9,981 nucleotides of DNA from Thermococcus sp. (lineage in GTDB: Archaea; Methanobacteriota_B; Thermococci; Thermococcales; Thermococcaceae). A model generated the notes under the pieces. That model saw nothing but the letters and a program-made list of their open reading frames with translations. It was not told where the DNA came from and ran no database searches. The DNA is taken from contig JALVWX010000113.1 in NCBI GenBank assembly GCA_027023165.1, positions 1 to 9,981 of the forward strand. The letters run 5' to 3'. Of the stretch, positions 1 to 6,408 are shown in pieces (the first letter of the stretch is position 1; each line of letters starts with the position of its first letter). The position numbers were made by a program, and so were the translations under genes.

Positions 1-832
1 CGTCGTATCTGTTGGCCTTCAGCTCGCTCTCTATCGCCTCCAGCATCTCCTCCACCGTCTCAACCTCAATCTGGTTCTCGACGAAGCTCGGAACGCTTCC
101 CTTCGTTCTGATTAGCGTCACCTCAGCACCGCGGAAGTCAGCTTCCTCCGCTATGGCAACTCCCATCTTTCCACTGCTCGCGTTGGTTATGTAGCGAATG
201 GGGTCTATGTACTCCCTCGTCGCGCCTGCTGTAACCAAAACGCGCTTGCCCTCGAGAGTCTTGGGGTGGAGCTTTTTGATGACGCGGTAGACTATCTCCT
301 CCATCGAGGCTACCTTTGCCTTGCCCTCCTCAAAGCGGGGCCCTATGAACTCAACGCCGAGCTTTTTGAGCTTCTCAATGTTTTCCCTTACGATTGGGTG
401 CTCATACATGCTGGAGTGCATGGCCGGGGCTATCATTATCGGTGTGTGGGAAAAGGCGGTGGTCACAACGGTAGTAACTGGAGTATCGTCAATCCCGCAG
501 GCGATTTTTGAGATGGTGTTGGCCGTCGCGGGGCAGACTAGGATTAAGTCTGCCTTGTTTTCGTGCTCTCCGGCAAGTTCAACGTGCTCAATGAAGCCCG
601 TTATTTCAGTCACGACGGGATTACCTGTGGCGAACTCCATGGCGTAGGGGTGGATTATCTTTTGGGCGTTCTGGCTCATGACCGCGTGAACTTCCGCTCC
701 ATGCCTTATGAGCTCCCTCGCGAGCTTGACACACTCGACTGCCGCTATGCTCCCGGGTATTGCCAGAACGATTTTCCTTCCAACGAGCTTTCTGCTCTTG
801 GTCGCGTAGATCAGTCTGACGTGGTGAAGCAT
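1..832 (-). CDS. coaBC: CoaBC: phosphopantothenoylcysteine decarboxylase / phosphopantothenate-cysteine ligase (3' end outside window)
   Basis: Bifunctional coenzyme A synthesis enzyme: the CoaB part joins cysteine to 4'-phosphopantothenate and the CoaC part, an FMN flavoprotein, decarboxylates the product to 4'-phosphopantetheine. About 277 codons are present and the frame is open at base 1, so the C-terminal part of the CoaB domain is missing from the window. The N-terminal flavoprotein domain shows AIPGSIAAVE near residue 24, IEHVEL with the presumed catalytic His at residue 83, CPATANTISKIACG and PAMHSSMY. The ligase domain begins near residue 195 with VLVTAGATREYIDPIRYITN followed by ASSGKMG. 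The ATG at 832-830 was chosen because a GGGGTG Shine-Dalgarno-like stretch lies just upstream and MLHHVRLIYATKSRK looks like the normal archaeal N-terminus. It appears to be transcribed separately from the gene at 900-1418. Confidence 0.95.
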   Translation of the reverse strand, partial: MLHHVRLIYATKSRKLVGRKIVLAIPGSIAAVECVKLARELIRHGAEVHAVMSQNAQKIIHPYAMEFATGNPVVTEITGFIEHVELAGEHENKADLILVCPATANTISKIACGIDDTPVTTVVTTAFSHTPIMIAPAMHSSMYEHPIVRENIEKLKKLGVEFIGPRFEEGKAKVASMEEIVYRVIKKLHPKTLEGKRVLVTAGATREYIDPIRYITNASSGKMGVAIAEEADFRGAEVTLIRTKGSVPSFVENQIEVETVEEMLEAIESELKANRYD

Positions 833-863
833 AGAAACACCCCAGTGAGGTTTTGGAGTAGGA

Positions 864-876
864 GGTTAAAACATTA
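864..876 (-). promoter_or_regulatory. possible TATA box for coaBC
   Basis: On the minus strand an AT-rich stretch reading ATGTTTTAACC lies about 35-40 bases before the coaBC start. This fits an archaeal TATA box with a leader of roughly 12 nt carrying the GGGGTG ribosome site. The match to the TATA consensus is weak. Confidence 0.3.
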
Positions 877-899
877 ATGAAAACAGGAGCTTGGAACGC

Positions 900-1418
900 T
901 CACCTTACCATGACGGAGTGGCCCTCTGGAAGGGCCTCGGGCAGGTACTCAAGGCGGAGTAGCAGGAGGTCGTCGGTTACGACGCGCTTTATAAGCTTCG
1001 TTGAGGCCATGTTGATCCGCCCAACGGTCAGCCTCATCACAGCATCCACAAGCTCTTGGGGAGAGCTTGGGAGAAGACCCACCGTTATTCTGCTCGGAGT
1101 GAACGGGTCCTTCCTGTATTCAAGGAGTATCACCACAGGGTACCTTCCGGAGGGGACTTCGACGGTTGCAAGGAACGCCTCGTGTATGTACCTCTCCTGC
1201 CCGCTCTTTTCGATTAGTGTAACCTCGGTCTGGCCGGCTACCTCGGCGAGCCTTAGAAGGCATTTGTAGAGCCGTTCCTCGGGTACAGAAGCCCTAAAAA
1301 CCGCACTCTCTCTGGGGGAGTTACGGTAGACCCACTCCAGGGATGCACCGTTCCAAATCAAGGCGTCCATAACATGATTAAAACGTTCCATAGGAACTTC
1401 AAATTCGAGCGTAAACAT
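900..1418 (-). CDS. conserved-looking hypothetical protein, 172 aa
   Basis: Not recognised as any named family. The product is soluble, with no signal peptide or membrane segment and a single cysteine (in LYKCLLRLAEVAG). It begins MFTLEFEVPMERFNHVMDAL, and its alternating hydrophobic strands and amphipathic helices suggest a compact alpha/beta fold, perhaps two ferredoxin-like halves; that is inference from pattern only. The ATG at 1418 has GGGGACC about 8 nt upstream and a convincing TATA box 40 nt upstream, so this start and a monocistronic transcript are likely. Stop is TGA at 902-900. Codon use is like that of its neighbours, so it is probably a real chromosomal gene, perhaps restricted to Thermococcales. 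Confidence 0.8.
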   Translation of the reverse strand: MFTLEFEVPMERFNHVMDALIWNGASLEWVYRNSPRESAVFRASVPEERLYKCLLRLAEVAGQTEVTLIEKSGQERYIHEAFLATVEVPSGRYPVVILLEYRKDPFTPSRITVGLLPSSPQELVDAVMRLTVGRINMASTKLIKRVVTDDLLLLRLEYLPEALPEGHSVMVR

Positions 1419-1457
1419 ACACTGGTCCCCAAGGCTTTTAACCTTATGTTTATTCCT

Positions 1458-1467
1458 CTTATATACT
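1458..1467 (-). promoter_or_regulatory. TATA box for the 172-aa hypothetical gene
   Basis: The minus strand reads AGTATATAAG, a near-ideal archaeal TATA box, preceded by the purine-rich TCCGGA as a possible TFB-recognition element. A start site about 26 nt downstream would give a leader of about 18-20 nt containing the GGGGACC ribosome site. Confidence 0.6.
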
Positions 1468-1532
1468 TCCGGACATTTACTCCTTATTAAGTTAACGGAT
1501 GGGCTAAGGGGAGTGCCGGCGCAGGATGGTGT

Positions 1533-2292
<760 letters not shown>

Positions 2293-2387
2293 CGTTCTCC
2301 TCCCCTGACCGGTTTTTGAATCCCTGACCTCTGGCTTCGAGCATGCGTCCGGGGAACCCTACTTAAGGTTTTGGGGTCGAGGATACC

Positions 2388-2396
2388 CTTATATGA
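2388..2396 (-). promoter_or_regulatory. probable TATA box for crcB-DUF190
   Basis: The minus strand reads TCATATAAG. Transcription about 26 nt downstream would start near 2365 and leave a leader of about 73 nt before crcB. Read on the plus strand, the same box is too close to the antiporter ATG at 2409 to serve it. A second AT-rich candidate, CCTTAAGTAGG, lies near 2366 and would give a shorter leader. Confidence 0.4.
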
Positions 2397-2408
2397 CATC
2401 GGAAGCAT

Positions 2409-3255
2409 ATGAATGTGACACCCATGCCCGGAGTTCCCTCCTTTGAGTTCGGCATAGATTCAATAGCACTTGCATCGCTCGTGGTTCTCCTGTCGGAAAT
2501 ACTCTCGATGTTAATCAAAAGGAAGACGAAGTTTCCCTACACCCCTTCTGGTTCTCTTCGGCATCATCGTCGATCCGGTTTTGACGCTCATACTCCCAAA
2601 ACGGCGAGGATGCTCTTCTACTACGTGCGCGCATTCGGCCTCTTTCTGGTTCTCTTCGCGGTCGGCTTCAGCCTCCGGCTCGTCGTCCCGAGGAGGCATA
2701 AGCTCGTGATGGGCATCCTGGACACGCTTGGACTCCTTGGAACGGCCCTCCTAAGCGGATGGTTCTTCTCGTGGGCGTTTCACGTTCCATTCCCCGCAGG
2801 ATTCCTCTTCGGGGCCGTGGTCTCGGGCACCGATCCGGCAACCCTGATACCTCTTTTCAAGCACCACAGGGTTCCAGAGGATATAGAGACGATGATCGTG
2901 ACGAAAGCAATATTCAACGGTCCGCTGGCCATAATAGGCCTTGTCTTGAGCGACCACGGGAAGCCTTTAAAAAACCCGTCCGGAGATTGACGAAGCCGTC
3001 GGGAGGAACGTGGAGTTCAGCGACGTCCTCTCCACTTTCTCGGTGATATTCATCTTCGTCCTGCTCGGTGGATCCAAAGGGGCGGTCGCGGCCAGCATGG
3101 CCACACTGCCCGTGGTCCTCGGGAGGGTGTACAACAGCCCGGAACTCACAAACTGGAGAGAACTGATACTCAGCGCCGCCCTGATGATGGTTCTACTCTC
3201 CATGCTCCTCGAGTCCGCCTGGGTTTCCGCCCTCAGGGGCAGGCTTCTTGACTGA
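2409..3255 (+). pseudogene. decayed NhaP-type (CPA1) Na+/H+ antiporter
   Basis: Pieces of a cation/proton antiporter are readable in two frames. Frame A (from ATG 2409) encodes IALASLVVLLSEILSMLIKR and FPYTP; frame B continues with LVLFGIIVDPVLTLILP (about 2548-2598); frame A resumes at KTARMLFYYVRAFGLFLVLF and runs through SGTDPATLIPLFKHH and VTKAIFNGPLAII to a TGA at 2990; frame B from about 2977 gives PEIDEAVGRNVEFSDVLSTF, FIFVLLGG, SKGAVAASMATLP and NWRELILSAALMM to TGA 3255. Shifts lie near 2544-2547, at the A4 run 2598-2601, and near the A6 run 2969-2974. About 280 residues remain of roughly 400-440: the middle helices and a block before SKGAVA are deleted. The essential TES-x-FND motif has become TKAIFNG, removing the ion-binding Asp. 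This loss is independent of the frameshifts, so sequencing error alone cannot explain it. The last 63 bases overlap the opposing gene at 3193. Confidence 0.9.
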
Positions 3256-3663
3256 ATCCTTCTTAAAGCTGAGGTAGTAGTGTATCTTCTCAACAACCTC
3301 GGGATTCTCCTTAAAGGGTATCCCCAGCTGTTTCCTCAGCCTTTTGTTCTCAGCGAGCATTCCGGAGAGCTGTATCGCCAAGTTCTGGTTGTCCATCGCA
3401 AGGTAGTATGTCCTAAACCTCAGGGGTGACCAGTTCCCCTCGAGGCGGTAGAGCTTCCTCTCAAGCTCCTCTATTTCCATTTCAAGTGCCTCGATATCTC
3501 CTTCGGCCCCTTCAGTGTAGCCGTGGAGGAGGATTATCCTAAGAACCTCGTCTAGCCTGAACCTGTATTCCCCTGCGAGCCGCTTTGTCTCCTCAAACAT
3601 CTCGTCGGGGACGTTGAAGGTTACCCGGCTCCACCCCCTCTTGGGCCTCACGACGATCTTCAT
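3193..3663 (-). CDS. probable ribbon-helix-helix plus coiled-coil protein, 156 aa
   Basis: The fourth and last gene of the riboswitch operon; no named family is recognised. Residues 12-52 (SRVTFNVPDEMFEETKRLAG, then a second helix DEVLRIILLHGY) have the beta-strand, helix, turn, helix pattern of ribbon-helix-helix DNA-binding domains. Residues about 55-75 (IEALEMEIEELERKLYRLEG) and about 92-112 are heptad-rich and should form coiled coils. The C-terminal 25 residues are polar and Lys/Pro/Gly-rich, and their coding DNA overlaps the relic antiporter on the opposite strand. ATG 3663 shares ATGA with the stop of the preceding gene, with GGGTGAGAGG upstream, so translation is coupled. A regulator or chromatin-associated protein acting on its own operon is plausible, but the RHH reading is by eye only. 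Confidence 0.78.
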   Translation of the reverse strand: MKIVVRPKRGWSRVTFNVPDEMFEETKRLAGEYRFRLDEVLRIILLHGYTEGAEGDIEALEMEIEELERKLYRLEGNWSPLRFRTYYLAMDNQNLAIQLSGMLAENKRLRKQLGIPFKENPEVVEKIHYYLSFKKDSVKKPAPEGGNPGGLEEHGE

Positions 3664-3959
3664 TTCCTCTCACCCAGCCTCTTCGTCAGTTCCCTGTTCT
3701 CTTCCCCAAGCTTCTTCCTGAAGGCCATCAAGAATTCCTTGTCTGCAATCGCCTTTCTCTCGAACTCCATAAGCTCAAGATACTCCTTCTCCAGCTCTTT
3801 GAGCCGCTTTTCGAGCCTCTCCTTCTGTTCAAGGAGAACCCTGAGCCTAAGCTCCTTAAGCGTCCGCTCAAGCCCCTCCGGGTCCCTAAAGCGCCCCTCT
3901 ATTTCCTTCCTGTGCTTCTTGATTTCCTTGAATTCCTCGCTCTTCACCCGTATCTCCAT
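3660..3959 (-). CDS. small charged coiled-coil protein, 99 aa
   Basis: Third gene of the operon. Almost the whole product is Lys/Glu/Arg/Leu-rich with clear heptads, for example ERTLKELRLRVLLEQKERLE and KRLKELEKEYLELMEFERKA, so a long helical coiled coil is expected. It may pair with the coiled coils of the next product; both are small, charged and translationally coupled. No catalytic or metal motif is visible. I prefer ATG 3959 (MEIRVKSEEFKEI), which has GGCGGGGAT about 6 nt upstream and overlaps the previous gene by 16 bases. A GTG at 3992 would add 11 residues but lacks a good ribosome site. The function is unknown. Confidence 0.75.
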   Translation of the reverse strand: MEIRVKSEEFKEIKKHRKEIEGRFRDPEGLERTLKELRLRVLLEQKERLEKRLKELEKEYLELMEFERKAIADKEFLMAFRKKLGEENRELTKRLGERK

Positions 3960-4636
3960 GGGAATCCCCGCCTTTTCTCCTTTTTCTCCCACCCAAGCGG
4001 CGCCACAACTTCAAGCCCCTTGAGGGCTTCAACCGCCTGCGGAGGTGCTTTCAGCTCTTCTGTAGTGTGCTCCTCATCAACGCGGTAGTCAAACTTGTCA
4101 ATAAACGATTTCAGGCGTTCGTCGAGTTCCCTAAGCTTCTCCAGCTGAACCCGCTTCAGCTCCTCGGCCGCGGTGGGATTCTTCCCCTTGAGCAGGGAAT
4201 ACAGCATCTCGTAGTGTCGCTTGCAGAGCACCGAGCCGGATTTCTCGTAATCTGGGAGAAGTTCACCAATCCTGTTAGCGAATGCCTCCACCGTCGTTCT
4301 CTCCTTCTCACGGAGGAGCGAGCAGAGAAAGCACTCGCCGTTTCCGGCGGGTTCTCCTCTCTCAAGCGATGAGATGTAAATCGAGAGCATGTGTTCGTAG
4401 ATTATGGAAACGCCGAGGGGACCTAGCAGAGGCTCCGAGTACGCTTTCCTGAGGGTTCTCCACGCGTGGTATGTGCAGAGGCCGAGGCTCTCCTTGAACT
4501 TGTTCCTCACTTCAGGGTCGTTCACGTGCTCGTAGAGTATCGTGTCTATCTCGCTCTCCTCGTACTCACTCAGCAGTCTGCAAACGGGGCAGCCCTCGCC
4601 CAGGGCCTCCCTTATGTGGACGCCTATCAGGTCCAT
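3944..4636 (-). CDS. DUF6062-like protein with two CxxC...CxxH modules, 230 aa
   Basis: Second gene of the operon. The protein is built of two similar halves, each starting with a CxxC knuckle followed by a helix and ending with CxxH: Cys16-Pro-Val-Cys19 with Cys54-Thr-Tyr-His57, and Cys102-Phe-Leu-Cys105 with Cys138-Lys-Arg-His141. The spacings are 34 and 32 residues, so an internal duplication is likely and each half should bind one zinc. The pattern matches what I recall of DUF6062, a family without a known function. The C-terminal part (about 150-190) is helical and charged, followed by a basic tail KKEKRRGFPWRYG. ATG 4636 was chosen over an in-frame TTG at 4642 because the GAGGCG ribosome site, fused to the stop codon of the upstream gene, is correctly spaced only for the ATG. 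Confidence 0.85.
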   Translation of the reverse strand: MDLIGVHIREALGEGCPVCRLLSEYEESEIDTILYEHVNDPEVRNKFKESLGLCTYHAWRTLRKAYSEPLLGPLGVSIIYEHMLSIYISSLERGEPAGNGECFLCSLLREKERTTVEAFANRIGELLPDYEKSGSVLCKRHYEMLYSLLKGKNPTAAEELKRVQLEKLRELDERLKSFIDKFDYRVDEEHTTEELKAPPQAVEALKGLEVVAPLGWEKKEKRRGFPWRYG

Positions 4637-4646
4637 TGGCAACGCC

Positions 4647-5513
4647 TCAAAGGAACCTCAGCATTGAGTCAACCACCGCCAGTGCCCTGTAGGTGTTCTG
4701 GAAGTTCGAGATTCCAAGCTCCAAGCTTCTCCTGAAGCCGCCGTTGGAGTTCTGGAGCCGGCGGATGAACCAAACGTGCCTCCGCGGGCAGGAGGGAGTT
4801 TCACCCTGCAGTTCGAGGCCTCGGGTTCCGTAAAACGTCGGCTCAAGGTACGGCGGAAGGCTATATGGAACTTCAGTGAAGCCACCCCAGTCTCCGCAAA
4901 GCTCACAGTTCCTGAAGTGCACGCTCTTTGGCGGCCTGTAGCCGAGGGCGTTGAGAGCGTGGAGGGCCTGGTAGGTCATCGTTGTCGTCGGCTGTTTAAC
5001 GCCGTAGCCGTTTCCGTTTCTAAAGCGCATGACGAACCTTCTGATGGCATCTTTTTCCCCGTCAGAGAAGCGATACCCGATGGCCTTCAAGGCCTTAACG
5101 ACCCAGTAGGTCGCTTCAAGCGGTGTGGCGGTTCCGAACTCCTCACTGCCCCCCAGTCCGACGGCGAATCTGCCCTCAAGCGGGTTGTATTTGGTGAAGA
5201 CAATATCCACATGCTCCCTCGCGATATCCCTCGCTCCCAGTATGGCCAGCCCCTCAAGGGCCATGGCAATTGCGACAACGGCCGTTTGGGGCTGTATCGC
5301 CTTCGAAAGAAACTCGATGGTTTTCTCTTTCTCCGGAACCTCCAATCCAAGGAGGTTGTAGAGCTTGACCGCGTAGTAGGTGTCGTTGACGTTGGTATCG
5401 TCGAGAACGCTCACAAAACAGTAGCCGCCGTCGTCGTGGCGCCTCTTCTCAACGTAATCAAGAACCTTCCCTGTCTCAATGTACCGTCCGATTTCCTCGA
5501 GCTTCGCGCCCAT
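4647..5513 (-). CDS. alpha-alpha toroid protein with prenyltransferase/squalene-cyclase repeats, 288 aa
   Basis: First gene of the operon, directly behind the fluoride riboswitch. About five repeats of the prenyltransferase-beta/terpene-cyclase type are visible, each a glycine-rich turn then a helix: DDGGYCFVS (27-35), EGRFAVGLG (113-121), GNGYGVKQP (167-175), DWGGFTEVP (208-216) and NGGFRRSLE (257-265), with helices such as NDTYYAVKLYNLLG and EATYWVVKALKAIG. The fourth repeat resembles the Rab/Ras prenyltransferase beta segment WGGF...P, but the zinc-binding His of the canonical DPFHT block is replaced (EPTFYGTRGL). Cys203-x2-Cys206 and Cys242-x3-His246 could form a different metal site. Prenyl transfer is therefore doubtful; a small-molecule or protein-binding toroid is an alternative. 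ATG 5513 follows GGGAGG at a 7-nt spacing. Start choice is firm, function unknown. Confidence 0.85.
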   Translation of the reverse strand: MGAKLEEIGRYIETGKVLDYVEKRRHDDGGYCFVSVLDDTNVNDTYYAVKLYNLLGLEVPEKEKTIEFLSKAIQPQTAVVAIAMALEGLAILGARDIAREHVDIVFTKYNPLEGRFAVGLGGSEEFGTATPLEATYWVVKALKAIGYRFSDGEKDAIRRFVMRFRNGNGYGVKQPTTTMTYQALHALNALGYRPPKSVHFRNCELCGDWGGFTEVPYSLPPYLEPTFYGTRGLELQGETPSCPRRHVWFIRRLQNSNGGFRRSLELGISNFQNTYRALAVVDSMLRFL

Positions 5514-5547
5514 TCTACCGCCTCCCTTCTTCAGCGGAGAACAGGCG
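5514..5547 (-). promoter_or_regulatory. ribosome-site expression platform of the riboswitch
   Basis: The Shine-Dalgarno GGGAGG (5526-5521) lies 7 nt before ATG 5513. The run AGGCG (5523-5519), which overlaps it, is exactly complementary to CGCCU (5547-5543), and the UUCU/AGAA pair (5541-5538 with 5530-5527) can extend this into a nested hairpin. CGCC is also part of the 3' strand of the aptamer pseudoknot, so pairing with the ribosome site and formation of the ligand-bound fold exclude one another. This predicts translation ON with fluoride. Pairings are seen in the sequence; the mechanism is inference. Confidence 0.6.
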
Positions 5548-5600
5548 TCATCAACCCCGGAGGGCGGTTTGGCTCAAGGCCCGGCGGACGCCATCGCCAT
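5541..5600 (-). promoter_or_regulatory. fluoride (crcB-motif) riboswitch aptamer
   Basis: Reading the minus strand 5'->3', the segment has the conserved blocks of the fluoride aptamer in order: GGCGATGGCGTCCGCC (5598-5583), a linker able to form a small GGC/GCC hairpin (5581-5571), AAACCGCC (5570-5563), and GGTTGATGACGCCT (5556-5543). Stem GGCG/CGCC pairs 5598-5595 with 5586-5583. The loop bases GGCGUC (5592-5587) pair perfectly with GACGCC (5549-5544), giving the defining 6-bp pseudoknot. A short stem ACC/GGU with CC/GG and one bulged G forms around 5568-5554. It lies on the sense strand between a plausible promoter and the ribosome site of the toroid gene, as a cis-regulator should. Fluoride riboswitches normally control crcB, ClC-type exporters or antiporters, so this target is unusual. 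Confidence 0.87.
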
Positions 5601-5617
5601 TCCCCATTCCAGGGATG

Positions 5618-5637
5618 CATTAAAAATCTTTATGGTT
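5618..5637 (-). promoter_or_regulatory. probable promoter of the riboswitch operon
   Basis: On the minus strand, ACCATAAAGATTTTTAATG provides one or two TATA-like cores about 20-35 nt upstream of the first aptamer base. A start near 5605-5610 would place the whole aptamer in the leader. The exact box cannot be decided by eye; an alternative, CGATAAAAAG, lies near 5650-5641. Confidence 0.45.
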
Positions 5638-5658
5638 CGACTTTTTATCGGAAGCCAT

Positions 5659-5678
5659 ACCTAAAAATTTAATTAGGT
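5659..5678 (+). promoter_or_regulatory. probable amzA promoter with a CCTAA/TTAGG inverted repeat
   Basis: The AT-rich core CTAAAAATTTAATTAGG is a plausible TATA region about 35 nt before ATG 5705, which would give a leader of about 13 nt holding the CGAGG ribosome site. Arms ACCTAA (5659-5664) and TTAGGT (5673-5678) form a perfect inverted repeat with an 8-nt spacer around the TATA core, and could be an operator. Confidence 0.4.
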
Positions 5679-5704
5679 TGACGCGTTCCAATCCCCGAGG
5701 AAAG

Positions 5705-6406
5705 ATGGAGTTCATGGCGTTCACCTACATCAACAACTTCATGGACAGGAAGGTTGTGGAAGACGTGGTTTTCAGCGTCGTCGATGAGGCGAACAGGTAC
5801 TTCAAGGAAAGCGGTATAGACGTCAGGCTCCTCTACATCGGGCAGCTCCGCCTTGAACCGGGCTATCTGATAAGCCTAAACACTCCAGAGGGAACCCTCC
5901 GCGTTTATCCGCTGGAGGCGATAATAGACGTTCTCCACGCCCGCCTCCTGGAGGAGATAGAGCGCGACCCTGGCGTAAAGATGAACAAGATCTTCGCCCT
6001 TACAACGTTTCCCCTCGTTTCAAGGAATCCCTATTTTGACTTCTACGAGCGCTTTCTGGGCATACAGGAGACGAGACTCGGGCTTAGGATAATGGTTCTC
6101 TCGATGAAGCCCTTCGAGCCGCCGGAGCTTAAGTCCCTCCTCCCAGCGGAAGGTTCAGGAGTGCCCCGGGATGAGCTTAAGAGGCACCTCACCACGTTCA
6201 AGGATCGCGTTCTGAAGGGACTGCTCCACGAGGTCGGCCACGGCTTTGGCCTGGAGCACTGCACCAACGAGTGCGTTATGAACCCCCCTGACAGCATTGA
6301 GGATTGGGACTCTCGGCCGGCCGGGTACTGCCACTCCTGCTTCATCGACCTCAAGAGGGCAGTTGAGTGGTCTGAGCTGAGCCTCGGGGGAGAAGAAAAG
6401 GACTGA
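5705..6406 (+). CDS. amzA: archaemetzincin (zinc metalloprotease)
   Basis: A 233-residue soluble metallopeptidase of the archaemetzincin family. The catalytic motif reads HEVGHGFGLEH: His175, His179 and His185 as zinc ligands and Glu176 as general base. It is followed by the family-specific second zinc site, Cys186, Cys190, Cys209 and Cys212, with Met192 as the Met-turn residue. Length and a single-domain architecture are as expected. The gaps Cys186-x3-Cys190 and Met192-x16-Cys209 are each one residue shorter than the motif as I remember it (x4 and x17). ATG 5705 was chosen over an in-frame TTG at 5678 because GAGGA stands just upstream and the TTG would lie within the promoter; ATG 5714 is another possibility. 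It diverges from the riboswitch operon and ends two bases before the converging 66-aa gene. Confidence 0.93.
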   Translation: MEFMAFTYINNFMDRKVVEDVVFSVVDEANRYFKESGIDVRLLYIGQLRLEPGYLISLNTPEGTLRVYPLEAIIDVLHARLLEEIERDPGVKMNKIFALTTFPLVSRNPYFDFYERFLGIQETRLGLRIMVLSMKPFEPPELKSLLPAEGSGVPRDELKRHLTTFKDRVLKGLLHEVGHGFGLEHCTNECVMNPPDSIEDWDSRPAGYCHSCFIDLKRAVEWSELSLGGEEKD

Positions 6407-6408
6407 AG

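Noticed and set aside
2293..2408. Fluoride riboswitch in the crcB leader
   Set aside because: Neither strand shows the GGCGATG, AAAC and TGATG blocks or a matching pseudoknot.
2969..2974. T6 run on the minus strand as a terminator for the four-gene operon
   Set aside because: It lies more than 200 bases past the last stop, inside the relic antiporter, and is a single short run; not enough to call.
5531..5553. TGATGA ... CTGA pattern like half of a C/D box guide RNA (minus strand)
   Set aside because: Only one C and one D-like box occur, no second pair follows, and TGATGA is explained as the conserved block of the fluoride aptamer.
4776..5672. A 298-codon open frame on the plus strand
   Set aside because: Antisense to the toroid gene and running through the riboswitch leader; no ribosome site and no family resemblance.
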